Assembly: GCF_009996735.1 (NCBI RefSeq)
Contig: NZ_JAACYI010000026.1
Coordinates: 1-49,976, forward strand
Length of the DNA: 49,976 nucleotides
Direction: 5' to 3'
Source of the DNA: Cellulomonas sp. APG4
GTDB lineage: Bacteria > Actinomycetota > Actinomycetes > Actinomycetales > Cellulomonadaceae
Shown: positions 17,013 through 25,265 of the stretch, one piece after another
Layout of the letters: each line of letters opens with the position of its first letter
Position numbering within the stretch: the first letter of the stretch is position 1
Translations under genes and position numbers: made by a program
Notes under the pieces: model-generated
The model's input: only the letters and a program-made list of their open reading frames with translations
What the model was told of the DNA's origin: nothing
Databases searched by the model: none

Positions 17013-17084
17013 GCCGAGGTCGCCGGTGGGCGCCGAGGTCGCATGTCGCGCCTGGCGACCTCGGCGTGCGGTGGCGACCTCGGC
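17013..17084. repeat. Palindromic repeat, family 2, copy 1
   Basis: GCCGAGGTCGC occurs twice directly (17013-17023, 17032-17042) and twice inverted (17055-17065, 17074-17084), giving nested hairpins. It lies downstream of the FAD-oxidoreductase stop (17140) in the 239-bp gap before the DivIVA-like gene. A related element is at 18754-18819. Confidence 0.75.
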
Positions 17085-17139
17085 GACCGCCAGGGTGAGC
17101 GGGCCGGTGCGGAGGCGGACGAGGGCGACCGTCGGGAGG

Positions 17140-18624
17140 TCAGCTGGTGCAGCAACCGCCCGTGCCGCACCCGCCGTCCGTGCCGGACCGCGCCGCCACG
17201 AGGGTCAGGGCGCCCACCGCACCTCCGCCGGCCACGCCCGTCGCGAAGCCCTGGGCGGGCACGCCGTCGGGCCTCGGACGGTGCGCCTCTGCCGGCACCT
17301 CGACCGCGCCCGGCGCGCCGCAGCAGCCACCCGCCCCCGCGTCGCGGCCCTGCGCGTCGGTCGAGCACACGCCCGACTCGGGGAGCACGAGCTGCACGTC
17401 GTCGGCCGCGGCGAGGTCGCCCGCGAGCGCGGCGACCACGCTGCGCACCTGCTCGTTGCCGGTGGTCACGAGGAACGTGGGCGCACGACCGTAGGACTTC
17501 ATGCCGACCACGTAGAGGCCGGGCTCTGGCTGCTCGAGGTCGCGGTGCCCGTGCGGCGGCACCGTGCCGCAGCTGTGGAAGGCCGGGTCGACGAGCGGGG
17601 CCAGCCTGCGGGGCGCCTCGAGGCCGGGATCGAGGTCGAGCCGCACCTCGGAGAGCACGTCGAGGTCCGGGCGGAACCCGGTCGCGACGGCGATCGCGTG
17701 CAGACCGCCGAGCCGCTCGGGCCGCCCGTGCGCGGTACCGACGACGGCCACCGTGCCGTCGCCGTCGGGCTCGACCTCCGTGGCCGCGAAGCCCGTGACC
17801 AGGCGCAGGCCACCGCTCTCGACGAGCGCGCGCAGGCGGGTGCCGAGGGCGCCGCGCGCGGCGAGCTCGTCGGCATCACCGCCCCCGTAGACGCGCGAGG
17901 GGTCCGAGCCGCGGATCGCCCACACCAGCTCGGTGCCGGGCGCGCTCCCGGCGAGCTCGGCGAGCGCGAGCAGCGTGTTCGCCGCGGAGTGACCCGCGCC
18001 CACCACGAGCGTGCGGCGACCCGCGAACCGCTCGCGCTGCGCGGCGACGTCGGGCAGCGCGCCCACCATGTGCGCCGCCGCCTCGCGCTCGCCGGGCACC
18101 GGCAGACCCGAGGCACCCAGAGGGTTGGGCCGGGTCCAGGTGCCGGACGCGTCCACGACGGCGCGTGCGCGCAGCTCGGTGGTGCGCTCACCGCCGCCGG
18201 TGCCGCGCTCGGTCACCCGGAGCACGAGCGGGCGCTCGGCGCGGCCGACCGTGCGCGCCTTGTCGTAGCCGTCGCGCGTCACCGCCGTCACGCGCGCACC
18301 CAGACGCACCCCGCCGACGGCGTGCGCGAGCGGCTCGAGGTAGTGCTCCACGAGCTCGGCACCGGTGGGCGGCACGGGCGTCGTCGGGCGCTGCCAACCG
18401 GTCGCGGCGAGCAGACGCTCGGCGGTCGGGTCCACGAGGTACTGCCAGGGCGTGAAGGTGCGCACGTGCCCCCACCCGCGCACCGAGGCACCCACGGCCG
18501 GCCCGGCCTCGAGCACCACGAACGGCAGCCCGCGGTCACGCAGGTGCGCGGCGGCGGCGAGGCCCACGGGCCCCGCGCCGATCACGGCGACGGGCAGCTC
18601 GTCAGTGGCAGCGGGCGGGGTCAT
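17140..18624 (-). CDS. FAD/NAD(P)-dependent oxidoreductase with Cys-rich metalloid-type tail (ArsO-like)
   Basis: 494 residues. An FAD-binding Rossmann motif (VAVIGAGPVGLAAAAHL) lies at residues 10-26. A second dinucleotide fold (TLVVGAGHSAANTLLALAEL) near residue 200 binds NAD(P)H, the layout of flavin monooxygenases. The last ~100 residues are unusual: GVCSTDAQ, GAGGCCGAPG and a terminal GGCGTGGCCTS give seven Cys, several in CC pairs, as expected for soft metal or metalloid binding. Database relatives in arsenic islands are called ArsO or arsenic flavoproteins. GAGGAGG precedes ATG 18624 (MTPPAATDEL). An inverted repeat 38-65 bp upstream is a likely operator. Arsenic oxidation or methylarsenic chemistry is possible but unproven. 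Confidence 0.82.
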   Translation of the reverse strand: MTPPAATDELPVAVIGAGPVGLAAAAHLRDRGLPFVVLEAGPAVGASVRGWGHVRTFTPWQYLVDPTAERLLAATGWQRPTTPVPPTGAELVEHYLEPLAHAVGGVRLGARVTAVTRDGYDKARTVGRAERPLVLRVTERGTGGGERTTELRARAVVDASGTWTRPNPLGASGLPVPGEREAAAHMVGALPDVAAQRERFAGRRTLVVGAGHSAANTLLALAELAGSAPGTELVWAIRGSDPSRVYGGGDADELAARGALGTRLRALVESGGLRLVTGFAATEVEPDGDGTVAVVGTAHGRPERLGGLHAIAVATGFRPDLDVLSEVRLDLDPGLEAPRRLAPLVDPAFHSCGTVPPHGHRDLEQPEPGLYVVGMKSYGRAPTFLVTTGNEQVRSVVAALAGDLAAADDVQLVLPESGVCSTDAQGRDAGAGGCCGAPGAVEVPAEAHRPRPDGVPAQGFATGVAGGGAVGALTLVAARSGTDGGCGTGGCCTS

Positions 18625-18661
18625 GGCGCCTCCTCGGCGGGCGCGTGACCCGCGGCTCGTC

Positions 18662-18689
18662 CAACGCATCGACACTCATCGATGCGTTG
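18662..18689. promoter_or_regulatory. Inverted-repeat operator upstream of the ArsO-like gene
   Basis: CAACGCATCGA and its exact complement TCGATGCGTTG flank a 6-nt spacer. ATCGAT-type repeats are typical of ArsR/SmtB-family sites. A perfect TTGACA (minus strand, 18721-18716) lies just upstream and could be the -35. The cognate regulator is unknown; the ArsR-ArsC fusion is one candidate. Confidence 0.65.
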
Positions 18690-18753
18690 CCGAGCCTGCC
18701 CCACACATAGACCACTGTCAATACGTCGCCGCTCGACACGCCTCCGCACGCAC

Positions 18754-18819
18754 GCGAGGTCGCCACCCGGCGGGTCGTCACCCGTGAGCGGCGACCTCGG
18801 CGCGGAGTGGCGACCTCGA
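18754..18819. repeat. Palindromic repeat, family 2, copy 2
   Basis: CGAGGTCGCCAC (18755-18766) pairs with GTGGCGACCTCG (18808-18819); an extra GCGACCTCGGC lies at 18791-18801. It follows the stop of the 38-aa gene (18835) on the minus strand, matching the 3' placement of copy 1. Confidence 0.7.
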
Positions 18820-18834
18820 GGAGGGTGGGGTGAG

Positions 18835-18951
18835 TCAGCGGCAGGTGCAGCGCTCGGCGCGCGGGAACTGCGACAGGACGGCGTCGGCGTGCTGGCCGCA
18901 ACCGGTCCAGGTGACCTTGCCGCACGAGCTGCAACGGGCGGGGCTGCACAT
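18835..18951 (-). CDS. 38-residue Cys-rich protein (two CxxC-type clusters)
   Basis: A short gene on the minus strand with a good Shine-Dalgarno (GAGGAG, 7 bp before ATG 18951). The product starts MCSPARCSSCGKVTWTGCG, continues QHADAVLSQFPRAERC and ends TCR. It has seven Cys: C2, C7, C10, C18 and a C-terminal CTC pair among them, plus one His. From memory it belongs to a widespread family of unnamed ~40-aa bacterial proteins with the core CxxCGKxTWxGCGxH. It probably folds around zinc or another soft metal. It is divergent from NiCoT, with a CsoR/RcnR-type operator overlapping both likely -10 elements. Confidence 0.85.
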   Translation of the reverse strand: MCSPARCSSCGKVTWTGCGQHADAVLSQFPRAERCTCR

Positions 18952-19010
18952 GGGTGACTCCTCGGGTTCGGGATGGCGGATGCGGTCGACGCGGTCGACC
19001 ACCATGAGAA

Positions 19011-19032
19011 ATCATACCCCAGGGGGTATAGT
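19011..19032. promoter_or_regulatory. Divergent promoter with CsoR/RcnR-type operator
   Basis: ATACCCCAGGGGGTAT (19014-19029) has 7-bp arms around a 2-nt centre. TATAGT (19027-19032) is a near-consensus -10 for the rightward NiCoT gene, and TATGAT (19016-19011, minus) is a near-consensus -10 for the leftward 38-aa gene. Both overlap the palindrome, so one repressor could silence both genes. A sister site is at 3370-3385. Confidence 0.75.
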
Positions 19033-19079
19033 CGAGCAACGTGCCGAACGGCTGACGGAACGCACCCGAGGGGACGAGG

Positions 19080-20190
19080 ATGGCGAGCATGGGCTGGTCG
19101 CCCGGTGCCCAGGTGGGACGTTCCCTCGTCGTCGCGGAACGCCGCTCCCTCGCGCGCACGGCCATCGTCGTCCTGGCGCTCAACGCCCTGGGCTGGGGAG
19201 TGCTGGTCATGGCGGTCGCCCCTCAACACCTGACGGTCGGGAGCGCCGGCGTGTTCGGCGTGGGACTCGGCCTCACGGCCTTCCTCCTGGGCGCACGGCA
19301 CGCCTTCGACGCCGACCACATCGCCGTGATCGACAACGCGGCACGCCAGCTCGTCGGCCAGGGGCGACCTGCCGGGACCACCGGGTTCTGGTTCTCGCTC
19401 GGGCACTCGAGCGTGGTCTTCGGGCTCTCCCTCGTGCTGGCGCTGGGCGTGCAGGCCGTGGCCGGGCCGCTGACGGACAGCACCTCCGCGATGCAGCAGA
19501 CGCTCGGGACCGTCGGCACGCTCGCCGCCGGCCTGTTCCTCCTGATGCTCGGCCTGCTCAACCTCCGCTCGTTGCGCGGCATCGCTGCCTCCCTCCGCCA
19601 GGCGCGGGGCCGGGCAGCTCGACGACGAGGCGTTCGAACGGCACCTCAGTCGACGCGGCCTCGTCGCGAGGCTGCTCACCCGGTTCACGCGCGGCGTGCG
19701 CAGCGCACCGCGGATGTACCCGGTGGGCCTGCTGATGGGTCTCGGCTTCGACACCGCCACCCAGGTCGCCCTGCTCGTGCTCGCCGGGGGGACGGCGGCG
19801 CTGAGCCTGCCGTGGTACGCGATCCTCGTGCTGCCGGTGCTGTTCGCGGCCGGCATGACGCTCTTCGACACGGCCGACGGCGCCCTCATGGCCCACGCCT
19901 ACCGGTGGGCGTACGTCCAGCCCGAGCGCAAGGTCGCCTACAACCTCGTGGTGCCGACGCTGTCGGTCGTCGCGGCCCTGGGCATGGCGACCGTCGTGCT
20001 GTGGGGCTTCGTCGAGGAGCGCCGCGGCGGACTCACCAGCGCCATCGGCGCCGTCGACACGACCTACGTGGGCTACCTGCTCGTCGTCCTGCTGCTCACC
20101 ACGTGGGCCGTGGGGGTCGCCGTCTGGCGCCGTCGACACCCACGCGGCAGCGGACCTCGCGCCGCCGGCCACGCCCCGGACGAGTCCTGA
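19080..20190 (+). pseudogene. NiCoT (HoxN/NixA) nickel/cobalt transporter, frameshifted
   Basis: The 5' part (19080 to ~19605) encodes ARHAFDADHIAVIDN, the metal-binding RHAxDADHI signature of TM2, and FSLGHSSVVFG of TM3. The 3' part (~19610-20190) is in the next frame. It encodes GLGFDTATQVALL (usual LGxDTATE, here Gln) and GMTLFDTADGALMAHAYRWA. The frames join if one G is removed from GGGG at 19606-19609, giving ...RQARAGQLDDEAFERH..., a normal NiCoT loop. Full length would be ~369 aa with eight helices. It is either a sequencing error or a recent null mutation. GAGGGG precedes ATG 19080. The CsoR/RcnR-type site upstream fits nickel/cobalt control. Confidence 0.85.
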
Positions 20191-20195
20191 CGCAC

Positions 20196-20247
20196 GACGG
20201 CGAGCCCCGGCCGACCCCCTCTCGAGGACCCGCCGGGGCTCGCCGTC
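20196..20247. terminator. Bidirectional terminator between NiCoT and GH81
   Basis: GACGGCGAGCCCCGGC (20196-20211) and its perfect complement (20232-20247) flank a 20-nt loop, between two convergent genes. Confidence 0.8.
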
Positions 20248-20263
20248 CCGGTGAAGGTGCCTG

Positions 20264-23218
20264 CTACTCGAACGGCAGCGTGACCGTGGAGCTCGCGAGG
20301 TCGATCGTCGACGGCCCGCGGCCGATGACGTTCCACACCTCGACGCGCACGCGACCGTCGCGCAGGTCGCCCCAGCCGCCGCGCACCGACATCAGGCCCG
20401 CGCCCTGCGTGTACCGCTCCCAGCCCGGCACCGGGTCCGTGGCCATGTAGTGGTACGTCTCGACCCGGTCCCACGAGCCGTCGTCGGTGAGGTCGTACGA
20501 GATGCGCAGGCGTGTGCCGTTGCCCACCGCCGTGCCTGCGTCGACGCCCAGGTCGAACACCGTCCCGGTGCCCGTGTGGTCACCGGTCAGCCCGGACGCC
20601 TCGACCGTGAGGCCCGTGGCCGGGTCGCCGACGGCGTCCGCCCCCGCGGCCGCCCCGATGGTCGCCGCTCCTGAGCCCCCTGCCCCAGGAGCGAGCTCGC
20701 CGTCGGCCGTGAGGTGCCGCACGAAGTCAGCCGGGTCCGTCGGATCGGTCGGGTCCGTGGGGTCCGTCGGGTCGGTCGGATCCGTGGGGTCCGTGGGGTC
20801 CGTCGGGTCCACCGGACCACCGACGCCGCCCCCGCCGCTCCAGGTGTACCCGCCGGTCGTGACGGTGCGCCCCGCCGGGACCTCCACCACCGCGCCGTCG
20901 TCGAAGCGCACCGTGAGCGGTGCGTTCGTGAGGTTCGCCGCGACGTGCGTGCGGCCGCGCGGCCCGTCGAACGCGGCCGCGAGCGGGTGGTCCGCCTGCA
21001 CGTCCGCGAGCGTCCCGAGGCCGGCCAGGTTCGCGACCCAGTGGTAGGTGTGCGGACGGCTCTCGCCCTCCTCGACCGTGTAGCCCTGGTCGGCGTTCAG
21101 CTTGGCGAGCGCGGCGGGTCCGTCGCCGAGCGCGAGGTAGGACCAGTGGATGTCCTTCCACACGGTCGGCGCACCACCCACCTTGTCCTCGAGCTCGGCG
21201 TAGTTGGCACGCACGTCGTCGGGCCGCTGCCCCAGGTACAGGTGACCGCCCGTGATCGGCAGCAGGTTGATGCCGTGGATCATCTCGGGTGCGCCGCTGA
21301 ACCACGTGGACCACGTGCCGCCCGAGCCCCACACCATGCCCAGCTGGGTGTGGCCGAACTCGTCCGGGATCGCCCCCGAGCCGTCGAACCAGTACTGCTG
21401 GATCGCGGCTGCCTGGGTCGCGTGCAGGTAGACGCCGTGGTCGCGGATCTCGCGGTCGCCGGTCGCCTCGCCCCACTGCACCAGGGCGCTCGCGAAGTTC
21501 ATGCCCTCCGAGCTCGACTCCTGGTTGTTGCCCGAGCCGAACGCCCCGTGGCCCGAAGCCCAGTCGTGCCCCGCGTAGACGTCGAAGTCGCGCAGGTAGG
21601 GGAACATCGTGTCGTCGCGGTCGTAGCCGTTCGCGTCGCGGATCAGCAGGTCCACCATGTCGCCGTACGCCTGCGCCCACTGCGGGTCGAACCGCGCGAG
21701 CGTCGCCGCCGCGAGGATGAAGTACCCGTAGTGGAAATGGTGGTCGTTGAGCTCCTTGTCGCTGCCGTACGAGGCGGGGTAGCCGATGAGGGTGCCCCAG
21801 CCGGCGTCGTAGGAGAACAGCTGCTCGGCCTCGCCGGGCTCGGCGGTGAGCCAGTCCGTGAGCACCTCGCGGATCTCGGCGAGCGCGGTGTCGCGCACCT
21901 CGGTGCGGTCCACCTGGTCGGCGATCTCCGCGATGCGGCTCGCGCGGCCCAGCGCCTTGCCGGTCCAGTACGTGTCGGTGCCGCGCTGGTCGAGCGGATC
22001 GGCCGCGACCTGGTCGAGCAGCGCGTCGAGGCGCGCGTTCGCGTCGCCGCCGCCGGTCACGACGGCCGGGACCTCGGGCAGCACACCCGTGAACGGGGTC
22101 TCGGTGGTGAACGACGTCGCACCCAGCAGCGTGGTCATCTCGCCGCGCGGTGAGGGGTGGCGCGCCTCGAGAGCGTCGCCGCCGGCCGGGCCGTCGCCGG
22201 TCACGCCGTCGAGGAACGCCGACTGGTGCGGGTAGAGCGCGAGGGCGGTGCCGCGCACCGACCCCTGCACGGGCTCGGTCTCGACGCGGTAGGTGGTGCG
22301 CACCACGCCGTCGTCCTCGTCGTAGACGGGCTCGGCCACGGTGTCGACCACCTCGGCGAACGCGTACGGCGCGTGCGCCCGCAGCGAGGCGCGGCGTGCG
22401 TCGTCGGACGTGACGCCCGCCGTCGGCAGCGCGACCACGGCCAGGTAGCCCGTGCCCGCGAGGCTGCTGCGCAGGCGCGTGCCCTCGACCTGCCACGTGG
22501 CGCCGTCGGGCGCGAAGGCCGCGTAGTCGGTGTTGCCGGCCGTGAAGCCGATCTGCCCGCCCTCGTGGTGCCACACGCGCACCGCGGCGGTGCGCAGCAC
22601 GGCGTCGCCCCCGCTCACGCGGTACTGGCTGAACGGCAGGCCGTGGCCGATGGTCGCGCGCAGCGACTGCGCGCCGTCGGACCACGACGGCGTGACGGTC
22701 CAGTCGGACCAGTCGGCCACCTCGACCACCGGGGCCTGGAGCCCGTCGACGGTCACGACGACGTCCTCGCCGTAGGGGTGGTGGAACTCGCCGATCCCAC
22801 CGGGCGTGCCCGAGAGCACGGGCTGCTCGGTGACGGACAGACCCAGGCCGTCGGCCGTGGGCTGGTACGAGACGGGGTGCGCGTGCAGGGGCGCGCTGGT
22901 CTGGCAGCTCGCACCCTCGCGCTTGAACACCAGCGAGGACCACCAGTCGTTCGTGGGCACCGCGCCCGCGGGGGCGTCGTCGGTGAGGAACGCGCGCGGG
23001 TCCTGCGCGAGCGGCGCGCAGCCCTCGGGACGCGGCCCCACGGCGTCCGTGGTGTAGCTGCCCTCCCCGACGTCGCGGATCTCGGCCTGCGCGGGTGGCG
23101 CGAGCAGGCCGGCGACCGCGACGGCGAGGGCCGTGGCCCCCGTGACCGCGGCGCCCCGACGACGGCGTGGTGGCCGCGGGCGGGCTGCTCCGGGCGCGAC
23201 CGGTGGACTGTGCGTCAT
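20264..23218 (-). CDS. Secreted GH81 endo-beta-1,3-glucanase with C-terminal accessory domain
   Basis: 984 residues. A signal peptide with RRRRG, a hydrophobic core (ATALAVAVAGLLA) and APPAQA cleavage lies at residues 1-46. The GH81 catalytic module covers ~60-680. Its hallmarks are LNDHHFHYGYFILAAATLA (catalytic Asp region) and GSGNNQESSSEGMNF (catalytic Glu region); NDWWSSLVF marks the N-terminal beta-sandwich. It cleaves beta-1,3-glucan (laminarin, fungal or callose glucan). A (DPT)n linker (DNA repeats ~20727-20815) leads to a ~150-residue C-terminal domain (DFVRHLTADG...STVTLPFE), probably carbohydrate-binding. ATG 23218 has AGGGGAGAG upstream; 23245 is an alternative. Confidence 0.93.
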   Translation of the reverse strand: MTHSPPVAPGAARPRPPRRRRGAAVTGATALAVAVAGLLAPPAQAEIRDVGEGSYTTDAVGPRPEGCAPLAQDPRAFLTDDAPAGAVPTNDWWSSLVFKREGASCQTSAPLHAHPVSYQPTADGLGLSVTEQPVLSGTPGGIGEFHHPYGEDVVVTVDGLQAPVVEVADWSDWTVTPSWSDGAQSLRATIGHGLPFSQYRVSGGDAVLRTAAVRVWHHEGGQIGFTAGNTDYAAFAPDGATWQVEGTRLRSSLAGTGYLAVVALPTAGVTSDDARRASLRAHAPYAFAEVVDTVAEPVYDEDDGVVRTTYRVETEPVQGSVRGTALALYPHQSAFLDGVTGDGPAGGDALEARHPSPRGEMTTLLGATSFTTETPFTGVLPEVPAVVTGGGDANARLDALLDQVAADPLDQRGTDTYWTGKALGRASRIAEIADQVDRTEVRDTALAEIREVLTDWLTAEPGEAEQLFSYDAGWGTLIGYPASYGSDKELNDHHFHYGYFILAAATLARFDPQWAQAYGDMVDLLIRDANGYDRDDTMFPYLRDFDVYAGHDWASGHGAFGSGNNQESSSEGMNFASALVQWGEATGDREIRDHGVYLHATQAAAIQQYWFDGSGAIPDEFGHTQLGMVWGSGGTWSTWFSGAPEMIHGINLLPITGGHLYLGQRPDDVRANYAELEDKVGGAPTVWKDIHWSYLALGDGPAALAKLNADQGYTVEEGESRPHTYHWVANLAGLGTLADVQADHPLAAAFDGPRGRTHVAANLTNAPLTVRFDDGAVVEVPAGRTVTTGGYTWSGGGGVGGPVDPTDPTDPTDPTDPTDPTDPTDPTDPADFVRHLTADGELAPGAGGSGAATIGAAAGADAVGDPATGLTVEASGLTGDHTGTGTVFDLGVDAGTAVGNGTRLRISYDLTDDGSWDRVETYHYMATDPVPGWERYTQGAGLMSVRGGWGDLRDGRVRVEVWNVIGRGPSTIDLASSTVTLPFE

Positions 23219-23320
23219 GTCTCTCCCCTGCGTCGATGCCGGCACGACGGCGTGCCGGTGTGGCCCGGGAGCCTCGCTGCGCCCGGGTTCCCCGCGGCGA
23301 CGACCACGGGTGCGGCCCTC

Positions 23321-23338
23321 GATGGGACCGGTCTCATC
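23321..23338. promoter_or_regulatory. Candidate LacI-type operator upstream of GH81
   Basis: GATGGGACCGGTCTCATC is an 18-bp palindrome with one mismatched pair and a central CCGG, ~103-120 bp upstream of the GH81 start. The TGAxACCGGTxTCA form resembles LacI-family sites controlling sugar genes. No LacI gene is adjacent. Confidence 0.5.
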
Positions 23339-23445
23339 ACCGTAGCGGGGAGTTCACCTGACGGCCACCTCGGAGTCACGGAGAGTCATGGATCCCCACG
23401 ACCGAGCACGCGCTCCGACACCCGATGACGGCTCCGTGCGCGCGG

Positions 23446-23484
23446 CTGGAAGGTTCCCCGCACACTCCGCGGGGAACCTTCCAG
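23446..23484. terminator. Terminator of the KstD-like gene
   Basis: CTGGAAGGTTCCCCGC (23446-23461) and its perfect complement (23469-23484) with a 7-nt loop, ending 13 bp before the stop of the minus-strand FAD gene. Confidence 0.85.
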
Positions 23485-23497
23485 TCTCGGGCCGGCG

Positions 23498-25147
23498 TCA
23501 GCCCAGCAGGCCGGCGGCGTGCCGGGCCGCCGCGTAGCCGAAGCTGATGCCCTGGCCCACGGTTGCACCCGGCCCCGGGTACACCCGGCCGAACGCGTTG
23601 CTCGCGGCGTTGCCGATCGCGTACAGCCCGTCGATCACCGAGCCGTCGGCCCGCATCGCCCGTGCGTACTTGTCCGCCCGCACACCGCCGCACGTGCCCA
23701 GGTCTCCGGGCACCACCTGCACCGCGTAGAACGGGCCGTCGTCGATCGGTCCCAGGCACGGGTTCGGCGTGACCGACGGGTCGCCGTAGTAGCGGTCGTA
23801 CGCCGAGTCGCCGCGGCCGAAGTCGTCGTCGCGCCCCGCGTTGGCGAGCAGGTTGAAGCGCTCGACGGTCGCCGGCAGGTCCGGCATGCCGAGCACCCGC
23901 GCGAGCTCCGCGAGGCTGTCGGCCTTCTTCGCGATGCCGGCGTCGTACCACTCCTGGGGCAGGGGCTGGCGCGGGAACAGCCCGCCGCCGTACAGGTAGC
24001 GGTTGCGGTAGCGCTGGTCGAAGACCTGCCACGCGGGCACGTGCGGTTCCTCGGGCGAGTGCTTGCTCGTGATGATCTGGCCCGCGGTCATGTAGTTGAC
24101 GGCCTCGTTCATGAACCGGTGGCCGTGACCGTTGACGATGATCTGGCCGGGCAGCGAGCGCTCGGCGAGCATCGCACCCGGCATGGGCCCGGGCACCGGG
24201 ATGGCGGGGAACCACCAGGCCGCGTCCATGAACGCGAGGTCGGCGCCGTGGGACTCGGCGATCTGGATGACCTCACCGGTGTCACCGGGCGTGCCGAACG
24301 CCCACGAGCCGTCGACGACGTCCGACTGGTACTCCTTGCGCATGGCCGGGTTCCGGTCGAACCCGCCCGAGGCGAGGATCACGCCCCGCCGCGCGGTCAC
24401 CGTGACGTCCCGGCCGTCACGCTCGACGACGACGCCGACGACGCGTCCGTCCTCGACGCGCAGGTCCGTCAGGGCCGTGCCCGTCCACACCGGCACACCG
24501 CGCGCGAGGAGCCCCGCGAACATGCCGGCGGCGAGCGCCTGGCCGCCGGCGACGTACTCCCGCTTGAGCGCGAGGCCCCCGATGCCCAGACCCACGAGCG
24601 GGGCCGCCGTCATCACGCCGCGCGGCGAGCGCGCGACGAGGTTGAGCCACTTGTACCCGCGCGAGGTGATCGGCATGGGGAACGGCGCCGCGAGCGCGGG
24701 CGCGATCACCTTGGTGCGGTGCTCACCCAGGCGCTTGATGTCGAAGGGCTTGGGCTCGCACGCGCGCCCGGTGGCCGAGCCGCCCTCGAGCTCGGGGAAG
24801 TAGTCGGCGTACTCGGGCATGAACTGGAAGCTCAGGGGGGTCATGCGCCGCAGCACGTCCACGGCGGCGGGGCCGTGGTCGATGTGGGTCTGCCAGCGCT
24901 CGTCCGTCACCTCACCACGCGTCACCTCGCGCAGGTAGGTGCGCAGGCGTTCGGGGTCCTCGTGCTGGCCGTTCTCGCGCAGGATCGAGTTGCCGGGGAT
25001 CCAGAAGCCGCCGCCCGAGAGCGCGGTGGACCCGCCGACCGTGGGTGACTTCTCGATCAGCAGCACCGACATCCCGGCGTCCACGGCCGCGAGGGCGGCC
25101 GCCATGCCGGTTCCGGAACCGACCACGACGACGTCGTACTCGTGCAT
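23498..25147 (-). CDS. FAD-dependent 3-ketosteroid delta1-dehydrogenase-like oxidoreductase
   Basis: 549 residues of the fumarate-reductase/KstD flavoprotein family. An FAD motif (VVVVGSGTGMAAALAAVDAG) lies at residues 6-25, with LIEKSPTVGGSTALSGGGFW typical of KstD. GVILASGGFDRN lies near residue 285. The C-terminal GRVYPGPGATVGQGISFGYA resembles the KstD active-site region containing the substrate-binding Tyr and Gly. It may dehydrogenate steroid-like or other 3-keto substrates, but no steroid catabolic genes are in the window, so the substrate is open. ATG 25147. Divergent from a TetR repressor with a palindromic site between them. Confidence 0.85.
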   Translation of the reverse strand: MHEYDVVVVGSGTGMAAALAAVDAGMSVLLIEKSPTVGGSTALSGGGFWIPGNSILRENGQHEDPERLRTYLREVTRGEVTDERWQTHIDHGPAAVDVLRRMTPLSFQFMPEYADYFPELEGGSATGRACEPKPFDIKRLGEHRTKVIAPALAAPFPMPITSRGYKWLNLVARSPRGVMTAAPLVGLGIGGLALKREYVAGGQALAAGMFAGLLARGVPVWTGTALTDLRVEDGRVVGVVVERDGRDVTVTARRGVILASGGFDRNPAMRKEYQSDVVDGSWAFGTPGDTGEVIQIAESHGADLAFMDAAWWFPAIPVPGPMPGAMLAERSLPGQIIVNGHGHRFMNEAVNYMTAGQIITSKHSPEEPHVPAWQVFDQRYRNRYLYGGGLFPRQPLPQEWYDAGIAKKADSLAELARVLGMPDLPATVERFNLLANAGRDDDFGRGDSAYDRYYGDPSVTPNPCLGPIDDGPFYAVQVVPGDLGTCGGVRADKYARAMRADGSVIDGLYAIGNAASNAFGRVYPGPGATVGQGISFGYAAARHAAGLLG

Positions 25148-25175
25148 CAGGACCTCTCTTCCCGCGGGGGCCGCG

Positions 25176-25199
25176 AAGTGAAACTACGCTGTCTCACTT
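25176..25199. promoter_or_regulatory. TetR-type operator between KstD-like gene and TetR
   Basis: AAGTGAAAC and GTCTCACTT form 9-bp arms with one mismatch around TACGCT, 29-52 bp upstream of the KstD-like start. Size, symmetry and location fit the binding site of the divergent TetR. Confidence 0.7.
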
Positions 25200-25265
25200 G
25201 CGATCCTGACATGCGGCGTCGCCGTCCGCGAGGACCTCCGTCCCACGGGCGCTAGCCTGCGGGGC

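Noticed and set aside
20714-22153. Long plus-strand reading frames opposite the GH81 gene
   Set aside because: They are antisense shadows, rich in Arg/Ala/Gly/Val with no family motifs, whereas the minus strand has intact GH81 signatures.
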